Counted from the stretch's first letter, positions 1 through 7,425 are shown. The stretch: DNA of 16,878 bases from JBJXDT01 sp046153505 (GCA_046153505.1 JBJXDT010000061.1:1-16878), one strand, 5' to 3'. Made by a program: numbers and translations. The notes: generated by a model from the sequence alone, not told the origin.

Positions 1-358
1 AAAAAAACTATCAAACGTGTTTTCTCTTTCCTTAAAGTCATTGGAATCCAAGCATGTTAAAATGCATCGAATATTGATCCACCAATTGCAAAAAATTTTT
101 GACCCACTTAAACTAATTAACTTATTGATTAATATATGTAATTAATTTAATTAATGATACAAAATTAAATGCATAAAACTGCACTTTTTGGCTCAAAATT
201 TCATGCAAATATAGAATGTCAGGAAATGGTAAAAACGTAACCATAACGTAGCTATTATGTATTAGAAATTAACTTTTTAGGGCTTTATTAGACTTAATTT
301 AAATTTAGCGGGTGTTGCAAGTTATTGATTTAGTTGATAAATATTTTTAAATTCAAAT
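1..358. other. AT-rich region without a gene, probable end of an integrated element
   Basis: No reading frame of convincing length or composition is visible on either strand. The stretch is visibly richer in A and T than the genes to its right, with runs of TTAAT/ATTAA around 110-165. It ends exactly where similarity to a tRNA-Met gene begins. If that tRNA half is an attachment scar, its orientation (3' half, plus strand) places the integrated element on this left side, with the intact tRNA gene outside the window. That is inference; no integrase or phage gene is visible here. Confidence 0.4.
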
Positions 359-403
359 CTCATAATCCGTTGGTACTGTGTTCGACTCACAGAGGGGCCA
401 CCA
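359..403 (+). pseudogene. 3' half of elongator tRNA-Met(CAT), putative att site
   Basis: The sequence reads as tRNA positions 32-76: anticodon loop CTCATAA with anticodon CAT at 361-363, a 3' anticodon strand TCCGT, a 5-base variable loop, a T-arm with stem CTGTG/CACAG around loop TTCGACT, then the acceptor strand AGGGGCC, discriminator A and CCA (401-403). The required 5' partner of the anticodon strand (ACGGA) is absent: the bases before 359 are CAAAT, and no D-arm or 5' acceptor (GGCCCCT) lies upstream. It is therefore a fragment, not a functional tRNA. Such halves are typical of attL/attR duplications left by tyrosine recombinases that integrate in tRNA genes. The parent tRNA should lie outside the window. 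Confidence 0.8.
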
Positions 404-410
404 TTTTATT

Positions 411-442
411 GGACTCGGAGAAATCTGAGTCCTTTATATTTT
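411..442 (+). terminator. Intrinsic terminator downstream of the tRNA-Met half
   Basis: A 9-bp stem, GGACTCGGA (411-419) with TCTGAGTCC (424-432), contains one G-T pair and closes a GAAA tetraloop. It is followed by TTTATATTTT. It sits seven bases after the CCA end, where a tRNA-Met terminator would be, and so probably belongs to the original tRNA gene. Confidence 0.75.
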
Positions 443-543
443 GTAGCTTACAATTGATATTGTTTGGCGTTAGTCTGTCTGCTAGTAGATAAGTAAATTA
501 AGTTATCGTAGGGCAAGGATCGGTCAAAAGCGACAATTCATAA

Positions 544-762
544 CTAGTCTGAAATGTTAATTTTATCCTCGAGTGCTGAAGACTCAAGTTTTATTTGATG
601 ATCTAACATTAAATTTGATGCGTCGTCAATCAGTCCCAACTTTTCTTCGGTAAACTCACTGACTTCATTTGGATTCTGTACTATTTTAGGTGTGATAATG
701 ACAACGGTTTCAGTGTTATTAACTGTTTCTGTAGTAGTAGAAAAAAGACGTCCAATGCAATG
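544..762 (-). pseudogene. Decayed C-terminal fragment of an outer-membrane secretin
   Basis: Seventy-two sense codons end in TAG (544-546), and a TAA stop (763-765) lies immediately upstream. There is no start codon or ribosome-binding site. The translation begins HCIGRLFSTTTETVNNTE and continues into VVIITPKIV. This matches the end of the secretin domain (PulD/GspD, MshL, PilQ type), where a (L/I)GxLF turn is followed by a basic or polar stretch, then a TEL-V-I-x-x-TP-x-I-V strand. The remaining ~40 residues are a polar acidic tail (NPNEVSEFTEEKLGLID). A whole secretin has several hundred residues, so only the last part of the gene remains. I cannot tell which secretin family it came from. 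Confidence 0.55.
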
Positions 763-831
763 TTACATTCTGCACATTACTGCTTGGGAGTGTAGATTCA
801 ACTGAACAACTTTATATTTACTAACTTTTGT

Positions 832-873
832 TTGATTCACATCAAAGCAGAGTAGCAAGCGTCTTCGTAGAAT
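832..873 (+). promoter_or_regulatory. FNR box and -10 of the ompW promoter
   Basis: A perfect FNR/ANR box, TTGAT-TCAC-ATCAA, lies at 832-845. After a 22-base gap comes TAGAAT (868-873), a 5/6 match to the -10 consensus. The box centre lies 41.5 bases upstream of the predicted start of transcription near 880, the classical class II activator position. The resulting leader would be about 42 bases. OmpW homologues are known to be controlled by oxygen through FNR in enteric bacteria. Confidence 0.8.
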
Positions 874-899
874 TCATCTAATGAATTAATAGATGAATT
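871..899. repeat. Perfect 10-bp inverted repeat over the ompW transcription start
   Basis: AATTCATCTA (871-880) and TAGATGAATT (890-899) are perfect reverse complements separated by 9 bases. If transcription starts near 880, the left arm is mostly untranscribed. The element would then act as a DNA operator rather than an RNA hairpin. It overlaps the last bases of the -10 hexamer, a position suited to a repressor. The binding protein is unknown. Confidence 0.5.
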
Positions 900-921
900 T
901 ATCAAAACGGAGACTTAAACT

Positions 922-1626
922 ATGAAGAGAACTATTTTAGCAACTGTAGTAACTTTTGCATTTTTGCCTACGCTAGCATCCGCAGAGGCAGGTGACTGGG
1001 TAGTGCGCGTTCGAGCGGTTGATGTAAGCCCAAACGAAGACAGTAAGCTTGGCAGTACGGTTAATAATTTAGGGCTAGGTGCAATCATGTCACCAAGCGC
1101 TGAATTAGCTGTAGATAGCAATGTAATCCCCGAATTGGATATTTCTTACTATATTACAAAAAACATTTCCGCTGAGCTGATTCTGGCAATAGGCACACGT
1201 CATGATGTTAGCGTAAAAGGCGATGCGCTAGGGACTGTAGGCAATCAGGACTTGGGTTCTGTCAATGTATTACCTCCAACGCTGACAGCGCAATGGCACT
1301 TTAATCCAGACCAAACTATCGATCCATATATTGGCGCTGGTCTAAACTACACACATAGTTTTGACCGCAGTTTGAAATTTTCCAAAAACGCACTAGCGGG
1401 GAATGACATTCGAGTTGATAGCAATATGTTTGGCGTTGTTGCTCAAGCAGGCGTAGACATTAACTTAAAAGACGGTTGGCTAATTAATGCTGATGTTAAA
1501 TATATCACCATGAATACTGACGTAGAAGCTAGGCTTGGTGCGGGAAATACCGGCGCTTGGACAAAAATAGATGATCTGGATATTAACCCTTGGGTTTTTG
1601 GTATTGGCATCGGTAAGAAGTTCTAG
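922..1626 (+). CDS. ompW: OmpW family outer membrane protein
   Basis: This 234-residue protein is predicted to be an eight-stranded outer-membrane beta-barrel of the OmpW family, which forms a narrow hydrophobic channel. A signal peptide covers residues 1-21, with a likely cut after LASA. The mature chain alternates short polar and hydrophobic strands. It contains family features such as the DISYYITKNISAEL segment near residues 70-85, a PPTLTAQWHF segment and a PYIGAGLNY segment, and it ends in phenylalanine as barrel proteins do. The start is supported by CGGAGA at 908-913. The gene stands alone between its own FNR-type promoter and a terminator at 1665, so it is probably monocistronic and raised under low oxygen. 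The transported substrate is not known. Confidence 0.9.
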   Translation: MKRTILATVVTFAFLPTLASAEAGDWVVRVRAVDVSPNEDSKLGSTVNNLGLGAIMSPSAELAVDSNVIPELDISYYITKNISAELILAIGTRHDVSVKGDALGTVGNQDLGSVNVLPPTLTAQWHFNPDQTIDPYIGAGLNYTHSFDRSLKFSKNALAGNDIRVDSNMFGVVAQAGVDINLKDGWLINADVKYITMNTDVEARLGAGNTGAWTKIDDLDINPWVFGIGIGKKF

Positions 1627-1664
1627 TCAGTACATTCATATAAATACTTGCAGTTTCCACCCCT

Positions 1665-1697
1665 CCTCTGTCAGATACTTTGGCAGAGGTTTTTTTT
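1665..1697 (+). terminator. Intrinsic terminator of ompW
   Basis: A 9-bp stem pairs CCTCTGTCA (1665-1673) with TGGCAGAGG (1681-1689), including one G-T pair, around a 7-base loop. Eight T residues follow (1690-1697). It separates ompW from the convergent TauE/SafE-like gene. No matching A-run lies on the left side, so it should work for the plus strand only. Confidence 0.85.
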
Positions 1698-1705
1698 GCA
1701 ATTGA

Positions 1706-2377
1706 TTATGTTACGGCGCAAAACAAATTAATTTGATGTACTACATCCATCCATATTGCCCATCCTGCCAAGATGACGAGCGCTAAGCCAGCCAATCTCA
1801 TACTTATTGACTCTGTAATTATTTGATTAGCTACTTTCAACTTGCTCCATAGCCATTGCCCGAAGATAAGCGAACCGCTACTGCCAATCGCAAATGCTGC
1901 CATGCTTAAACTCCCTTGTAGCGGGTTGCCACTTAGAGAAGCAACTATAACTGCCGAATAAAGCAGGCCACAAGGCATTAAGGCCCAGCATATGCCTGTA
2001 ATGAAAACTCCTCCGCGCATCTGCGCCATTTTTTGTATGCGATGCCATATGTTACGACCAATATGTTGAATCCAAATCGGCTGCCTAGCAAAAAGTAAAA
2101 GCACCAAGCCCCAACAGAATATAAAAACATGAAAAAATGTCCAAATAGGATGTAATTGCGAGGTTTTTGAAGAGAGCCAAGCCAATAAACCTATTGAGCT
2201 TGCTGCTAGCGCACCAAGGCAAGCATAACCAATTAACCTGCCAAGTTGAAACTGCCAGAAGGATCCCGAGCCATTAGCTTTTGATAAACTGCCGCAAGCC
2301 GCGCCGCACATCGCTACACAATGCGGCCCTCCTGCCAACCCCATTATTAAGGAAGTTAAAACGAGTGAACTTTGCAT
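1706..2377 (-). CDS. TauE/SafE-like (DsbD_2/UreH-type) integral membrane protein
   Basis: A 223-residue inner-membrane protein with about six hydrophobic segments. The N-terminal helix carries GLAGGPHCVAMCGAACG (residues 13-29), with H19, C20, C24 and C28. A second conserved turn reads LMPCGLLYSAV in the middle. These are hallmarks of the small family annotated as sulfite exporter TauE/SafE or UreH/DsbD_2-like. That family is regularly found beside ccoG/ccoI/ccoS/hemN/anr genes in Proteobacteria and is suspected to handle copper or thiols for cbb3 oxidase. Sulfite export is unlikely here. It lies 41 bases after hemN on the same strand, with no obvious terminator between, so co-transcription from the hemN promoter is likely. 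No strong ribosome-binding site precedes the ATG. The molecular role is inferred from context. Confidence 0.8.
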   Translation of the reverse strand: MQSSLVLTSLIMGLAGGPHCVAMCGAACGSLSKANGSGSFWQFQLGRLIGYACLGALAASSIGLLAWLSSKTSQLHPIWTFFHVFIFCWGLVLLLFARQPIWIQHIGRNIWHRIQKMAQMRGGVFITGICWALMPCGLLYSAVIVASLSGNPLQGSLSMAAFAIGSSGSLIFGQWLWSKLKVANQIITESISMRLAGLALVILAGWAIWMDVVHQINLFCAVT

Positions 2378-2418
2378 GCAACAAAGTATAGGGGATTTTA
2401 TGTAAGCTTGATTAAATC

Positions 2419-3843
2419 TCAGATTATTTTTGAGAATCTGGCGCGATTATTATCCACCTGAAGATTTCGATCAAATAGCATCGCAATGCCGCGCACAAAA
2501 AACCAACCAAGCTGCGTGACATATATTTCGTCATCTTCAATTTCTACCATTCCATCAGAGGAAAAGGCCTCTAACGCTAGCAATTCTTTATGAAAATAGT
2601 TTTTAAAATCTATCAAATATGAGGACTCTATAGATTCAAAATCTACGCTACCTTGGCACATAATCGCCATAATTACGGCGCGGCGCAACATGTCATCGTG
2701 CGTAAGCGCTAAACCGCGCACAATTGGAAAACGTCCTTGATTAATATAATCGTAATATTCATCCAAGGTTTTTGCATTTTGGCTATAGGTGGCACCAACC
2801 CTGCCGATTGCAGAAACACCTAAACTGATTAAATCACAATCTGGTTGTGTGCTATAGCCTTGAAAGTTACGATGTAATCTTCCTTGCCGCTTGGCTACCG
2901 CCAACTCGTCTTGAGGTAAGGAAAAATGATCCATGCCAATATACACATAACCAGCCTCTAAAAATGAAGAGATTGCATTAGATAGCATGCTCACTTTTTC
3001 ATGTGCGCTAGGTAAATCGGCCATATTAATATAGCGCTGTGGCTTAAAGCGCACCGGCAAGTGTGCGTAAGCATAGAGCGCGATTCTGTCAGGTTTGATG
3101 AGTTTTGATACTTGTGAAATGGTGCGCGTGAATGAGCGCGGTGTTTGTTTTGGCAAGCCATAAATCAAATCAACATTGATTGAATCAAAACCAATTTGAC
3201 GTGCATAATCTACAAGATTAAATACATCTTCTAGTGGCTGTATGCGATGCACCGCTGCCTGCACCTGTTCGTCAAAATCTTGCACGCCAAAACTTAAACG
3301 ATTAAACCCAAGACTTGCAAGATGCTCTATTCGCTGTTTGTCTACGGTGCGAGGGTCTATCTCAATTGAATACTCGCCGCCAGGTACCAATGAAAAACTA
3401 TTTCTAATTTTGTTCATTAGTTGCGTAATTTCTTCATCGTTCAAAAAAGTAGGAGAGCCGCCGCCTAAATGCAGTTGACTCACAATCTGATTTGAACCCA
3501 ACAATGCAGTATGCATGTCGATCTCTTTTTCTAAATATCGCAGGTACTCTTTAGCACGTGAATGTTGGCGCGTGATGATCTTATTGCAAGCGCAATAAAA
3601 ACAAAGTGACTCACAAAATGGAATGTGGATATACAACGAAAGCGGCAAAGCTACGCCGCCGATTTTACGGCTTTCTAATGTCTGCTTATATTGTGCGTCT
3701 GTAAAGGCTTCCACAAATCTATCCGAGGTTGGATAAGAAGTATAGCGCGGGCCTGGAACATCAAACCTTGAAATCATGGAAATCAGTTCTGGTGTAATAA
3801 TGGTTAATTGATTTGGTCTGTTCACTCTGCTTCTAGTCACCAT
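2419..3843 (-). CDS. hemN: Oxygen-independent coproporphyrinogen III oxidase (radical SAM)
   Basis: The enzyme decarboxylates coproporphyrinogen III to protoporphyrinogen IX without oxygen, using S-adenosylmethionine and a [4Fe-4S] cluster in the cytoplasm. The 474-residue length fits HemN. Family marks are GPRYTSYPTS at residues 31-40, the radical SAM cluster motif C77-x3-C81-x2-C84 followed by C86, and the SAM-binding GGGSPTF. The frame is open back to a TTG at 3858, but GGAGGA (3851-3856) lies 7 bases before the ATG at 3843 and overlaps that TTG codon, so 3843 is the start. An FNR box upstream gives low-oxygen induction. The enzyme supplies haem for the haem-rich cbb3 oxidase next door when oxygen-dependent HemF would fail. 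Confidence 0.95.
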   Translation of the reverse strand: MVTRSRVNRPNQLTIITPELISMISRFDVPGPRYTSYPTSDRFVEAFTDAQYKQTLESRKIGGVALPLSLYIHIPFCESLCFYCACNKIITRQHSRAKEYLRYLEKEIDMHTALLGSNQIVSQLHLGGGSPTFLNDEEITQLMNKIRNSFSLVPGGEYSIEIDPRTVDKQRIEHLASLGFNRLSFGVQDFDEQVQAAVHRIQPLEDVFNLVDYARQIGFDSINVDLIYGLPKQTPRSFTRTISQVSKLIKPDRIALYAYAHLPVRFKPQRYINMADLPSAHEKVSMLSNAISSFLEAGYVYIGMDHFSLPQDELAVAKRQGRLHRNFQGYSTQPDCDLISLGVSAIGRVGATYSQNAKTLDEYYDYINQGRFPIVRGLALTHDDMLRRAVIMAIMCQGSVDFESIESSYLIDFKNYFHKELLALEAFSSDGMVEIEDDEIYVTQLGWFFVRGIAMLFDRNLQVDNNRARFSKII

Positions 3844-3869
3844 AGCGTCTTCCTCCAACTGTTTGTGCT

Positions 3870-3911
3870 ACTTTGACATTTTTGGCTGATATCTTCTTTG
3901 ATTTAAATCAA
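3870..3911 (-). promoter_or_regulatory. FNR box and -10 of the hemN promoter, shared hemN/fnr region
   Basis: A perfect, fully palindromic FNR box, TTGAT-TTAA-ATCAA, lies at 3898-3911 between divergent hemN and fnr. Reading toward hemN, 22 bases separate it from CAAAGT (3875-3870), the same gap as at the other FNR promoters here. Transcription would start near 3863, leaving a 20-base leader that holds the GGAGGA site. Toward fnr, the equivalent position (3934-3939) is ATTTTT, a poor -10. The box may therefore mainly activate hemN and could repress or modulate fnr. Confidence 0.7.
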
Positions 3912-4009
3912 GCGATGATTTAGTAGGGCAACAATTTTTGCATGTTCTGTCACTACCATTCATTTCAATAACAGAGTATGCTTTCAGCAAATAGATAATT
4001 TAAGAGTCC

Positions 4010-4729
4010 ATGAGCCCAGAAGTTTTTAAAGTAGCCTGTTCCAACTGCAATTTACGTGAATTGTGTATGCCCATAGGTTTAAATGTCGAGGATATGCAAA
4101 AGCTAGATGAAATTGTTGCGACACGCCGTAAAGTTAAGCAAGGAGATCTGTTATTCAACAATGGAGATTCTTTTACTTCCCTTTATGCGATTCGAACTGG
4201 GCTATTCAAAACATGTATCAGTACCGAAGATGGCCGAGAGCAAGTCACTGGCTTTCAAATGGCGGGTGAAATTATCGGTTTGGACGGTATTGTCAGTGAA
4301 CGTCATACATGTAACGCTGTAGCGCTTGAGGACTCCCATGTTTGCGAGATGCCTTTTGCCCACGTCGAAGTCCTTTCAAGAGAGTTTCCAGTATTGCAAC
4401 GACATGTGCACAAAATCATGAGTAGGGAAATTGTCCGTGAAAACGGCATTATGATGTTGTTAGGCAATATGCGTGCCGAAGAGCGGCTTGCTGCCTTTCT
4501 GCTTAACCTCGTCCAGCGTTTGCATGCACGTGGCTTTTCAGAGTCTGAAATGATTTTAGGCATGACTCGTGAGGAAATCGGCAGTTATTTGGGACTGAAA
4601 TTAGAAACAATTAGTCGCACTTTTTCAAAGTTTAGTGAAGAAGGCATTATCGAAGTTAAACAACGCTACGTTCGTATTATTCAACCTCAGGCACTCAAAA
4701 AAATCTACAACCCAGAGACCTGTGCCTAA
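4010..4729 (+). CDS. fnr: FNR/ANR-type oxygen-sensing transcription regulator
   Basis: A 239-residue Crp/Fnr-family regulator. It holds a [4Fe-4S] cluster that is lost in oxygen; the dimer binds TTGAT-N4-ATCAA and activates low-oxygen genes. The four cluster ligands are present: C10, C13, C19 and C112, each exactly ten residues before E. coli FNR C20, C23, C29 and C122. The cyclic-nucleotide-binding-like beta domain spans roughly 30-135, the dimer helix 140-170 and the winged helix 180-235. The recognition helix reads ETISRTF, with E199, S202 and R203 equivalent to the DNA-reading residues of FNR. Its targets should include the four boxes in this window. It is divergent from hemN, and its stop codon overlaps that of convergent ccoH. 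No strong ribosome-binding site is visible. Confidence 0.95.
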   Translation: MSPEVFKVACSNCNLRELCMPIGLNVEDMQKLDEIVATRRKVKQGDLLFNNGDSFTSLYAIRTGLFKTCISTEDGREQVTGFQMAGEIIGLDGIVSERHTCNAVALEDSHVCEMPFAHVEVLSREFPVLQRHVHKIMSREIVRENGIMMLLGNMRAEERLAAFLLNLVQRLHARGFSESEMILGMTREEIGSYLGLKLETISRTFSKFSEEGIIEVKQRYVRIIQPQALKKIYNPETCA

Positions 4730-5004
4730 GGTTTGGGAACTTTTATGCCAGTAGCAGCATGGTTACGTGCCTGCATTGCTGGAGCCAGTGCATCTCGCTC
4801 AGCATCTAAAGTTTTATTAATCTCTATGCCTTTTCTGTAATAGTCATCAATTGCTGGGTCTGGCTTAGTAATGGCTAAGTAAAGTGTTGCAAAAGAAGCA
4901 ACAATGACTAAAAACGGACCACCAAATACGAGCCAAGCAAAGCCAAATTTCCACCAAGGTTGTTTTTCAGTCGCTATGTTTTTAGCAAGTTCTTGATTGA
5001 TCAT
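4726..5004 (-). CDS. ccoH: FixH/CcoH-family cbb3 oxidase assembly protein (short form)
   Basis: A 92-residue protein with one membrane helix at about residues 20-45, flanked by PWWKF and TKPDP. A short periplasmic segment with DDYYRKGIEINKTLDAERDA follows, the usual FixH signature. CcoH/FixH helps assemble or stabilise cbb3 oxidase. Most described CcoH proteins are about 150-180 residues; this one stops soon after the first conserved segment and lacks the beta-rich domain, so it is a short form. The open frame extends to 5100, but that part overlaps ccoG and is not family-like. ATG 5004 lies 25 bases after the ccoG stop, with AGGGTAG upstream. Its TAG stop interlocks with the TAA of fnr on the other strand. 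Confidence 0.85.
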   Translation of the reverse strand: MINQELAKNIATEKQPWWKFGFAWLVFGGPFLVIVASFATLYLAITKPDPAIDDYYRKGIEINKTLDAERDALAPAMQARNHAATGIKVPKP

Positions 5005-5029
5005 TTTAGTATCTACCCTAATTTTTAGA

Positions 5030-6466
5030 TTAATATTTAGGTACCAGGAAAACGGATTTTTCAGTTTCAGTGCTATTACTTGATAAGGCTTTAATTTCAA
5101 ATACTATTTTGTGTGAACCTGCTGCAACCTTACCGTCTGGCACTTTTAAGTCTACAGCAATGTTTAACGCCTCTGCTGATTTAACTGAAACAACATTGCT
5201 ATGCGATTCATCGCTGCCAGATTCAACTTCAGTTTCCAACTCAGGCAAACCGCTAGCCCTTATCTCATAGCGCTGTAAAGATTCCGTAGCATTCATAATT
5301 TGCAAACGATATACATTTTCTAACTTGTCGCCTTCTAGCCGCGCCATTACACCTCGGTCGCGCATTACATCCACCCGAAAACCGCTACGATTGTATAGAC
5401 TCACACCCATGCCAACACAAAGCAAAATTAAAAGCACGGAGTAAATTAGTACGCGTGGCCGCAAAATATGCTTAAGCATTTGTTGACGAGACCAATTTTG
5501 TGAAAGGCCGTTTTGTGTGGCATATTTGATTAACCCACGAGGATAATTCATTTTATCCATAATAGAATCACAAGCGTCAACACAAGCACCGCAGCCTATA
5601 CACATATACTGCAATCCATCGCGAATGTCTATTCCAGTCGGGCAAACTTGAACACACATGGTGCAATCTATACAAGAGCCCAATTTTTTATCTTTTAGAT
5701 TATTTAACTCTGCTTTTTTAGACCTTGCTCCTCTAGGCTCGCCGCGTTGTTCATTGTAAGCTACTATCATCGTGTCATTATCAAACATCACACTTTGAAA
5801 GCGCGCATATGGACACATATATTTGCATACTTGTTCGCGCATAAAGCCTGCGTTTCCATATGTTGCAAATCCATAAAACATCACCCAAAAAGTATTCCAA
5901 GGGCCCGCAGAAAAATGCATCATATCGTGCATCAACTCACGTATTGGTGTGAAATAGCCAACAAAGGTAAAGCCTGTCCATAACGCAAACAAAATCCAAA
6001 CGATATGTTTGATGGTTTTCTTTGTGATTTTATTTGAGCACACTTCAGAGCCATCTAGCTTCATACGAGCTGCACGATCACCCTCAACTTTGGCCTCAAT
6101 CCAAAGAAATATCTGCGTATAAACAGTCTGCGGGCAAGTATAGCCGCACCATAAACGGCCTGCTACGGTGGTAAATAAAAATAAGGATAATGCAGAGATT
6201 ATAAGTAATACAGTTAAGTATATTAAATCTTGCGGATAAAGCACTAAACCAAAAATGAAAAAACGCTTTGATTCTAAATCAAAAAGCAAAGCTTGCCTTT
6301 GACCCCATTCTAGCCAAGGCACACCGTAAAAAAACAATTGTGTCAGCCAAACCATCAGCCAACGCCATTTGGCAAGAGAACCACTTATGCTACGTGGGTA
6401 TATTTTAATTTGTGCTTCATAAAGCGAGATTGTGCTCTCAGCTAATGCAGCATGATTAGTCTTCAT
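5030..6466 (-). CDS. ccoG: cbb3 oxidase maturation protein CcoG (ferredoxin-like cupric reductase)
   Basis: A 478-residue membrane iron-sulfur protein. CcoG homologues reduce Cu(II) to Cu(I) for delivery to the CuB site of cbb3 oxidase. Membrane segments lie around residues 35-55, 70-100, 155-172, 188-205 and 330-350. Cysteine pairs occur in LWCGYTCPQ (C107, C111) and VCKYMCPY (C214, C218). A double 4Fe-4S ferredoxin motif uses C265, C268, C271, C275 and C289, C292, C295, C299. A C-terminal immunoglobulin-like periplasmic domain (about 355-478) completes the family layout. The open frame runs back to 6667 inside ccoP. ATG 6466, overlapping the ccoP end by 11 bases, begins the family-typical chain and implies translational coupling. 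The ribosome-binding site is weak. Confidence 0.93.
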   Translation of the reverse strand: MKTNHAALAESTISLYEAQIKIYPRSISGSLAKWRWLMVWLTQLFFYGVPWLEWGQRQALLFDLESKRFFIFGLVLYPQDLIYLTVLLIISALSLFLFTTVAGRLWCGYTCPQTVYTQIFLWIEAKVEGDRAARMKLDGSEVCSNKITKKTIKHIVWILFALWTGFTFVGYFTPIRELMHDMMHFSAGPWNTFWVMFYGFATYGNAGFMREQVCKYMCPYARFQSVMFDNDTMIVAYNEQRGEPRGARSKKAELNNLKDKKLGSCIDCTMCVQVCPTGIDIRDGLQYMCIGCGACVDACDSIMDKMNYPRGLIKYATQNGLSQNWSRQQMLKHILRPRVLIYSVLLILLCVGMGVSLYNRSGFRVDVMRDRGVMARLEGDKLENVYRLQIMNATESLQRYEIRASGLPELETEVESGSDESHSNVVSVKSAEALNIAVDLKVPDGKVAAGSHKIVFEIKALSSNSTETEKSVFLVPKY

Positions 6467-7397
6467 GTTTTTCGTTTTCAAGCGCATCATTATCATGTTT
6501 GTTGTGAGATAAACCCCAAACATAAGCTGTGAGCACATGTATTTGTTCTGGCGTAAACTTAGCTTGCCATGCAGGCATTTGATTTGTTTTTCCTTCATGA
6601 ATACGTTTGATGATAGCGGCTTCGCCTGCACCATGTAGCCAAATGTTGTCAGACAAATTAGGTGCACCTATACTTTGGTTTCCCTTACCTTCTGACCCAT
6701 GACAAGCTCCACAAGCGACAAATTTCTCTTTTCCTAGCTTTGCTCGTTCTGCGTTATGGCTGGCGCCAGATAAGCTCAACACATAGTTTGCAACATTTTG
6801 CACGTCCTCTTCGGTGCCAACTACGGCTGCCATTGGAGGCATTATGCCCATGCGGCCATTGTTAAGCGTTTCGGTTATTTTTTCTGGAGTTCCGCCATAT
6901 AACCAATCATTATCAGTTAAGTTTGGAAACCCGCGACTTCCGCGTGCGTCAGAGCCATGACATTGCGCACAGTTGTTTATAAACAAACGTTGCCCAATCG
7001 CTTTAGCTTCTGGATCTTTGGCTAAATCCTCTACAGACATTACAGCTAATTTGTCGTACAGCGGCTTTAAGTCTTGCTTGGCTTGTGTCACTTCACTTTC
7101 GTATTGACCAGCAGACGACCAACCAAATTTGCCTGCATAACTGCCAAGACCTGGATAAACCACTAGATAACCTAGGCTAAATACGATTGTGATCACAAAT
7201 AACCATACCCACCAACGTGGAAGTGGATTATTCATTTCAGTAATACCGTCCCAAACATGGCCGCTAGTATTGTCAGTATTTCCAGGTTTAACTTTCATTT
7301 TGCTGGTAAACCAAAGCAGCAACACACAGCCAACAATCCCGATTAAGGTGATGGCTGCGATATAAAAAGACCAAAATCCACTTGTAAAGTCACTCAT
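6456..7397 (-). CDS. ccoP: cbb3-type cytochrome c oxidase subunit III (dihaem cytochrome c)
   Basis: The 313-residue electron-entry subunit of cbb3 oxidase. Two N-terminal membrane helices (about residues 8-30 and 62-82) precede a periplasmic part with two c-type haem sites, CAQCH (C143, C146, H147) and CGACH (C229, C232, H233). Distal methionines are likely M186/M189 in IMPPM and M274 in QMPAW. Electrons pass from a soluble cytochrome c through these haems to CcoO and then CcoN. The start is backed by AAGGGAA just upstream. It lies 28 bases after ccoQ and overlaps ccoG, so it sits in the middle of the ccoNOQPGH transcript. The C-terminus is rich in H, D, E and K (HNKHDNDALENEKHED), a tail I cannot assign a role. 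Confidence 0.96.
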   Translation of the reverse strand: MSDFTSGFWSFYIAAITLIGIVGCVLLLWFTSKMKVKPGNTDNTSGHVWDGITEMNNPLPRWWVWLFVITIVFSLGYLVVYPGLGSYAGKFGWSSAGQYESEVTQAKQDLKPLYDKLAVMSVEDLAKDPEAKAIGQRLFINNCAQCHGSDARGSRGFPNLTDNDWLYGGTPEKITETLNNGRMGIMPPMAAVVGTEEDVQNVANYVLSLSGASHNAERAKLGKEKFVACGACHGSEGKGNQSIGAPNLSDNIWLHGAGEAAIIKRIHEGKTNQMPAWQAKFTPEQIHVLTAYVWGLSHNKHDNDALENEKHED

Positions 7398-7425
7398 TTT
7401 ATTTTCCCTTTATTGATCATGCTTC

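Noticed and set aside
359..403. A functional tRNA gene
   Set aside because: The D-arm, the 5' acceptor strand and the 5' anticodon strand are absent upstream.
3242..3478. Plus-strand frame opposite hemN, and similar frames opposite ccoN, ccoI and the glutamate-synthase-like gene
   Set aside because: Composition is that of an antisense shadow, with no ribosome-binding site and no recognisable domain, while the opposite strand encodes a clear protein.
3844..3858. Longer hemN beginning with TTG at 3858
   Set aside because: The extra codons contain the GGAGGA ribosome-binding site of ATG 3843, at ideal 7-base spacing.
5005..5100. N-terminal extension of ccoH
   Set aside because: It overlaps the end of ccoG and lacks FixH features; ATG 5004 follows a plausible AGGGT site.
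6467..6667. N-terminal extension of ccoG
   Set aside because: These 67 codons lie antiparallel in function to none but fully inside ccoP in another frame, lack CcoG character, and the family chain starts at 6466.
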